Origin: Sodalinema lacuna_A
GTDB taxonomy: Bacteria; Cyanobacteriota; Cyanobacteriia; Cyanobacteriales; Geitlerinemataceae
DNA: 64,000 bases
NCBI GenBank assembly: GCA_900149785.2
Contig: FSSI02000005.1
Location: 1-64,000, forward strand
Direction of reading: 5' to 3'
Made by a program: the position numbers and the translations under genes. Position 1 is the first letter of the stretch. The number at the start of each line of letters is the position of its first letter. This document shows positions 59,889 through 64,000 of this stretch, piece by piece. The notes beneath the pieces were generated by a model. It did no database searches. It saw nothing but the letters and a program-made list of their open reading frames with translations, and was not told the DNA's origin.

Positions 59889-61175
59889 TTAACTACGAGC
59901 AATCTCTTCTTCGAGTTCTAAGTCAAACAAAAGATGCAGGGTTTTCATGGCTCGACGGCGAGCATCAATATCCTGTTGAGCCCGCAGTTGTACCATGGGA
60001 TCATGGAGGATTTTGTTGACGATGCCGCGAGTTAGGGCCTCAATCACTTCTTGATGCTTCTCAGCAAACTCAGCACCTAAGCGAGATAGAGCTTTTTCGA
60101 GTTCCTGTTCGCGGATGGTTTCAACTTTGCGACGCAGGCTGCTGATGGTGGGGACGGTTTCGAGCGATCGCCACCAAGACTCAAAGCTGGCCAACTCATC
60201 TTCGAGAAGCAGTTCCGCTTCCATCGCCATTTGACGGCGACTTTCTTGGTTTTGGGCCACCACCGCTTTGAGATCATCGACGTTGAAGCATTGAACCTCC
60301 TCCAACTCGCTGACATTGGCGTGAACGTTGCGGGGAACCGCGATATCAAACAGCATTAAGCCGGGATGGGCCACGGCCCGCAAGTTGTCACAATGGAGAA
60401 TCGGTTCGGTGGCGCCGGTTCCGGTAAACACCATATCCGAGTCGGCCACCGCCGCTAACATTTCATCCCAGGGACGAACATTGATATTGGCGTCGGGGAA
60501 CTTTCCGGCCAATTCCTCGGCCCGATGTTGGGAACGATTCACCAGCGTGAGGCTGTTCGCGCCTTTGGCGATCGCATGTTGCACCAAGAGTCGGGACATT
60601 TTCCCGGCCCCCATGACACAGAGGCGCTGACTCCCCAAGTTGGGGACTTTCATCTGGGCCAACTCCACCGCCGCCGAACTAATGGAGACAGCGCCAGTCC
60701 CGATACTGGTTTCAGTGCGAACCCGTTTTCCGGCGCTAATGGACTGTTTAAATAACTGATTTAACACTCGTCCCACCCCTTTATACTTCTGACTGAGTTT
60801 GTGGGTGGTTTTGACTTGTGCCAGGATTTGTCCTTCACCGAGGACTAAACTTTCGAGTCCTGCACTGACGCGCAATAGGTGCATGACCGCGTCTTGGTGC
60901 AACAGGACAAACAAATAGGGACGTAATTGGGGGAGATAGATCCGGGAACGATCCGCTAGGAACTGGCTCACTTCTCGAACCGCAGGTTCGGTGTCTTTGG
61001 CGATGAAATAGATTTCGAGGCGGTTACAGGTACTCAGCAGAGCCACTTCTTCAATATTAGGATAGCTCGAAAGCTGGGCGATCGCGGCCTCGATCTGCGG
61101 TTCTGGGATACTCAGTTTTTCACGAATTTCGACTGGCGTTGTTTTGTGGCTTAGCCCAACAACAGCGATATTCAT
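59889..61175 (-). CDS. hemA: Glutamyl-tRNA reductase
   Basis: It is the first committed step of tetrapyrrole synthesis (chlorophyll, haem, bilins, corrins), reducing Glu-tRNA to glutamate semialdehyde. Visible: MNIAVVGLSHKTTPVEIREK, the nucleophile Cys in LSTCNRLEIYF, HLLRVSAGLESLVLGEGQIL, the NADPH loop VMGAGKMSRLLVQHA and FDIAVPRNVHANVSEL. The C-terminal dimerisation helices are normal; total 428 residues. glpX upstream on the same strand is a common cyanobacterial pairing. Confidence 0.97.
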   Translation of the reverse strand: MNIAVVGLSHKTTPVEIREKLSIPEPQIEAAIAQLSSYPNIEEVALLSTCNRLEIYFIAKDTEPAVREVSQFLADRSRIYLPQLRPYLFVLLHQDAVMHLLRVSAGLESLVLGEGQILAQVKTTHKLSQKYKGVGRVLNQLFKQSISAGKRVRTETSIGTGAVSISSAAVELAQMKVPNLGSQRLCVMGAGKMSRLLVQHAIAKGANSLTLVNRSQHRAEELAGKFPDANINVRPWDEMLAAVADSDMVFTGTGATEPILHCDNLRAVAHPGLMLFDIAVPRNVHANVSELEEVQCFNVDDLKAVVAQNQESRRQMAMEAELLLEDELASFESWWRSLETVPTISSLRRKVETIREQELEKALSRLGAEFAEKHQEVIEALTRGIVNKILHDPMVQLRAQQDIDARRRAMKTLHLLFDLELEEEIARS

Positions 61176-61312
61176 AATGATTTGGTAAGAGTTTGTTATC
61201 AGGGTCGGAGTCGGTTCAGAGGAGTTCCCCTGTGGCTCAGTATAACGCGAAGGCGATCGCGAAGGCGATCGCGTGAACCAGGGAACCCCTCGTCAGGGGA
61301 CGAAATGATGCT

Positions 61313-62350
61313 CTATTTCAGTTGTAAGCGGCGGGGTGCGTCCGTCATATGAACCGTATCGACGAAGCGAGCCGTTTTGCTTTGGCTAGAGATGACCAAA
61401 GACTGAGTCCGAGCGCCACCGTGGAAGAAGCGCACCCCTTCCATGAGGGTTCCGGGGGTAATCCCACAAGCGGCGAACAAGACGGTTTCACCACAAGCGA
61501 GTTCATGAGCATCATAGACCTTATCCGGGTCATCAATGCCCATGCTAGAGAGACGTTCGAGGTTGCTTTCTTTACTCTCGCCAATCAGTCCCGTTTTGAC
61601 CACAGCCGGGTCATAGATGAGTTGTCCTTGGAAGTGGCCTCCCAGACAGCGCATGGCGGCGGCGGAAATCACCCCTTCGGGTGCGGCGCCAATTCCCATC
61701 AGCGCGTGGATGTTGGTTCCGGCGAAGGCGCAGGAGATGGCGGCGGATACGTCACCATCACTAATCAGACGCACGCGAGCGCCAGCGTTGCGGATTTCTT
61801 GAACCAAGCTTTTGTGACGGGGGCGATCCATGACCACCACTACCAATTCCTCGATGGTGCGATCCATGCAGTCGGCCAGGATGCGTAGGTTTTCCGTGGC
61901 TGACTTGCGGATATCGACATGATTTTTGGCCACAGCGGGGGCGGCTAATTTTTTCATGTAGAAGTCGGGTGCGGCGAACAAACCGCCTTTTTCGGAAATG
62001 GCCAACACCGCCATCGACCCATTTTGTCCATAGGCCACGAGGTTGGTTCCTTCACAGGGATCGACCGCGATGTCGATTTCGACGAGTTCGTCGGGGTTAC
62101 AGAATTGGTTGGCATTTTCTTGGGTACAAATGCCGACTTCTTCGCCGATGTAGAGCATGGGGGCGTCGTCCCGTTCCCCTTCTCCGATGACGATACGACC
62201 GCGCATATGAATCTGGTTCATACGCTCACGCATGGCTTCAACAGCCACTTGGTCGGCGGTGTTTTTTTCACCTTTTCCCATCCAATGAGCTGAGGCGATC
62301 GCCGCCTGCTCAACGACTTCAATAATTTCTAGCCCGAGGGTACTTTCCAC
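61313..62350 (-). CDS. glpX: Class II fructose-1,6-/sedoheptulose-1,7-bisphosphatase
   Basis: It is the bifunctional Calvin-cycle phosphatase of cyanobacteria. The protein of 345 residues begins MESTLGLEIIEVVEQAAI. Metal and phosphate ligands are visible in RIVIGEGERDDAPMLYIGEE and EIDIAVDPCEGTNLVAYGQN, with the GAAPEGVISAAAMRCLGG segment later. Chloroplast-type redox Cys insertions are absent, as expected for class II. It is cytoplasmic. It is separated from hemA by a HIP1-rich spacer (GCGATCGC repeated near 61240-61272). Confidence 0.96.
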   Translation of the reverse strand: MESTLGLEIIEVVEQAAIASAHWMGKGEKNTADQVAVEAMRERMNQIHMRGRIVIGEGERDDAPMLYIGEEVGICTQENANQFCNPDELVEIDIAVDPCEGTNLVAYGQNGSMAVLAISEKGGLFAAPDFYMKKLAAPAVAKNHVDIRKSATENLRILADCMDRTIEELVVVVMDRPRHKSLVQEIRNAGARVRLISDGDVSAAISCAFAGTNIHALMGIGAAPEGVISAAAMRCLGGHFQGQLIYDPAVVKTGLIGESKESNLERLSSMGIDDPDKVYDAHELACGETVLFAACGITPGTLMEGVRFFHGGARTQSLVISSQSKTARFVDTVHMTDAPRRLQLK

Positions 62351-63126
62351 GAATTCTATTCTCCCAAAAGATATTTATCGGTGAGTTCGATGAGATTTGC
62401 TCCCATTTTTTGTAAACGAACTCTTAACAGTTAGACCAGGACAAAGGCTGCGTATTTGACGACAGCAACTCTCCCTGAACATGAGAAGACGGCATTCTCC
62501 TATGGTCACCATCTCTGGCGGTTTACCACTCACTAGGAAATGCCACACCGGACAATCTTACGATATTTCCGGACCGTTAGCCGTCAAGCTGTCAGCAAAA
62601 CTTTTTATCAGTTGAGTGAGCGAAACCCAGGAGAACGCGACTTGACAGGCTTGCAGTAAAGTCTCCCACAGATAGAAGTAACAATCAAGACAGCCCTCCA
62701 TTTCCCCAATCAAGCTCTAATCTCAACCTCTAAGGCGAGGCCGGGGCGGGACGGTGAAGGGGCCAGGGAAAGGTGGCCTCGGTTCGACAAAGGCGGGGAT
62801 CAGCCCTCGGTCTAGGGTGTTGGGGAACTGGGGCTAAACGGAGTCCGAAGGGGGGATGAACTCGGGGTCAATGGTGTTAAGTTTTGTGCTTTGACGAGTC
62901 CGGGGTGGCGATCGGCTTCGGGACAGATGACCCTGGGGATGCTTTCCTCCGGATCAACCGAGATAGACCCAGAAAGGGAAACGGTGGGAAACTCGACGAA
63001 AATTGGGCCGTTCTGGTTAAAAACCCATTAAGATATGCCAGACTGGTGTTCGATCTCGGGTTACGTCGGGAGGTCACTTAGAAAGGACAAGTTTATCGAT
63101 ATCTTTCAAGATATTGTTTTCGCTGG
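62351..63126. other. Long gene-free interval, partly G-rich
   Basis: 776 bases without a gene I can support. The left part presumably contains the glpX promoter. Bases 62728-62880 are markedly G-rich on the plus strand (GAGGCC...GGCCTC can pair around 62732-62775), then the composition returns to normal. It may be a structured leader of the TpsB gene or an unrecognised RNA. Confidence 0.4.
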
Positions 63127-64000
63127 ATGGGCAAACTCAATCAGGTTCACCTCTATTCTCCAGGACTGTTCCTTGTCAGTACGACAGTCATTTTGATGGT
63201 TCCATCGGCTCCCATCTTGGCCTTGGAGCTGAGGACGGACACGATCAATCCCGTCAGCGATCGCCTGGCCCAAGTTCGTCCGTCTCCAGAAGAGCCGTTT
63301 CCTGATTTGGAGTTCCCGGAACGACTCCCTCCCCCGGAAGAGCTTTTAGAACCCCGGCCTGAGGGTGAGACGGATGAGCAACTCGATCGCCTTGAAGGAA
63401 CCATTGAGGTGCGCGGTTATCGGGTTGAGGGAAGCACTCAGTTTAGCGCCGAGGACTTCGCACCGCTGTTAGAGGCGTTTATCGGCGAGATGTCCTTTGC
63501 TCAGTTGTTGCAAGCTCGCTCGGCGGTGACGCAGTTTTATGTTGAGCAAGGCTATGTCACCTCGGGGGCGCTCCTTCCGCCACAAACCATTGAGGATGGG
63601 ATTGTCACGATTCAGGTGATTGAAGGGGCCTTGGAGGATATCGTCGTCACCGGCGATCGCCGTCTCAATCCCGATTACGTGCGATCGCGCCTCAATTTAG
63701 CGGCTGAGGCTCCTCTCAATATCGATGATCTTCTCGAAGCCTTACAACTCCTGCAACTCGATCCCCTGATTGAGAATCTCTCAGCAGAACTCTCGGCCAG
63801 TCCTCGGCCGGGATTCAATCTCCTGGAAGTCGAGATTACTGAAGCCCCCAGTTTTCGCCCCCTGTTGCGGCTCGATACGGGCCGCTCGCCGACGGTGGGA
63901 GCCTATCGGGGAACCGTGGAACTCGAAGAGCGCAACCTCACCGGCTGGGGCGATCGCGCCCGCATCAGTTATAGTCGCACCGAGGGGAGTGACGAACTCC
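63127..64000 (+). CDS. ShlB/FhaC/HecB-type two-partner secretion pore, N-terminal part (runs off right edge)
   Basis: TpsB proteins are outer-membrane 16-strand pores that export a large TpsA partner. The 291 visible codons show a signal peptide (to about ILALE), a Pro/Glu-rich linker (50-85), a first POTRA domain (about 92-170: IEVRGYRVEGSTQFSAEDFA, VTQFYVEQGYVTSGA, VTIQVIEGALEDIVVTG) and a second POTRA (about 170-245: LNIDDLLEALQLLQLDPLIE). The barrel then starts at LLRLDTGRSPTVGAYRGTVE. The ATG at 63127 is the most upstream one giving a signal peptide. The partner gene would lie to the right. Confidence 0.9.
   Translation, partial: MGKLNQVHLYSPGLFLVSTTVILMVPSAPILALELRTDTINPVSDRLAQVRPSPEEPFPDLEFPERLPPPEELLEPRPEGETDEQLDRLEGTIEVRGYRVEGSTQFSAEDFAPLLEAFIGEMSFAQLLQARSAVTQFYVEQGYVTSGALLPPQTIEDGIVTIQVIEGALEDIVVTGDRRLNPDYVRSRLNLAAEAPLNIDDLLEALQLLQLDPLIENLSAELSASPRPGFNLLEVEITEAPSFRPLLRLDTGRSPTVGAYRGTVELEERNLTGWGDRARISYSRTEGSDEL

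Noticed and set aside
62884..63081. 65-codon plus-strand frame before the TpsB gene
   Set aside because: No ribosome site, no recognisable sequence, and the complementary strand is equally open, as expected for chance frames in GC-rich DNA.

Overview
The window is cyanobacterial chromosome. The HIP1 octamer GCGATCGC recurs throughout, and there are several genes confined to oxygenic phototrophs: psbX, ycf66, a high-light-inducible protein, an alr4036-type PPOX flavoprotein, DUF1823, DUF4327, and the class II fructose-1,6/sedoheptulose-1,7-bisphosphatase next to hemA. Heptamer (CTTGCCT-type) repeat arrays, many 12-bp tandem repeats, adhE and a hopanoid gene would fit a filamentous non-heterocystous lineage (Phormidium/Sodalinema-like); that placement is a guess. 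The assembly is imperfect: single N bases at 18939 and 30227 and a 250-N gap at 38740-38989, the first and last of these inside repeats.

Layout. 1-660: the 5' part of an iscB gene on the minus strand with its presumed omega-RNA region, i.e. one end of an IS200/IS605-type OMEGA element. 688-7549: small conserved proteins, a GH3 N-acetylhexosaminidase, moeA, a caspase-fold protein that has lost both catalytic residues, and a CHAD protein interrupted by a Ser/Thr/Glu repeat. 7682-11421: HAD phosphatase, cbiB, cobD (cobamide side-chain assembly) and an LD-carboxypeptidase; cbiT at 40321 belongs to the same pathway. 11600-12622: hpnH. 12879-14879: a two-gene operon of a MerR regulator fused to a thioredoxin-like domain and an ArsP-like permease, preceded by a MerR-type operator/promoter. 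15057-25158: potassium channel, cysE, tatC, MgtC, HLIP, a Deg-like protease with PPC domains, two half-propeller lipoproteins, ycf66, psbX, yggT and accC. 25315: tRNA-Leu(GAG).

25591-40114: hisE, Na+/H+ antiporter, several unknowns, an AT-rich glycosyltransferase-like gene, an orphan CIRCE operator, PPOX flavoprotein, EI24 protein, ilvE, histidine kinase, thiL, panD, ppa, small membrane proteins and ychF. 40321-50879: cbiT, cdsA, a PAS histidine kinase, then the outer-membrane cluster purC-omp85-lpxC-fabZ-lpxA-lpxB. 51010-62350: GerMN lipoprotein, adhE, unknowns, DUF1823, a GH13 sugar phosphorylase, hemA and glpX. 63127 to the right edge: the start of a ShlB/FhaC-type two-partner secretion pore.

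Most of the window is ordinary core cyanobacterial housekeeping. The parts worth a second look are the IscB/omega-RNA end, the MerR-thioredoxin fusion operon, the orphan CIRCE, the catalytically dead caspase homologue, the paired three-blade lipoproteins, a candidate small RNA near 37970, and a set of interspersed and tandem repeats that share a 12-bp period in both coding and non-coding DNA.
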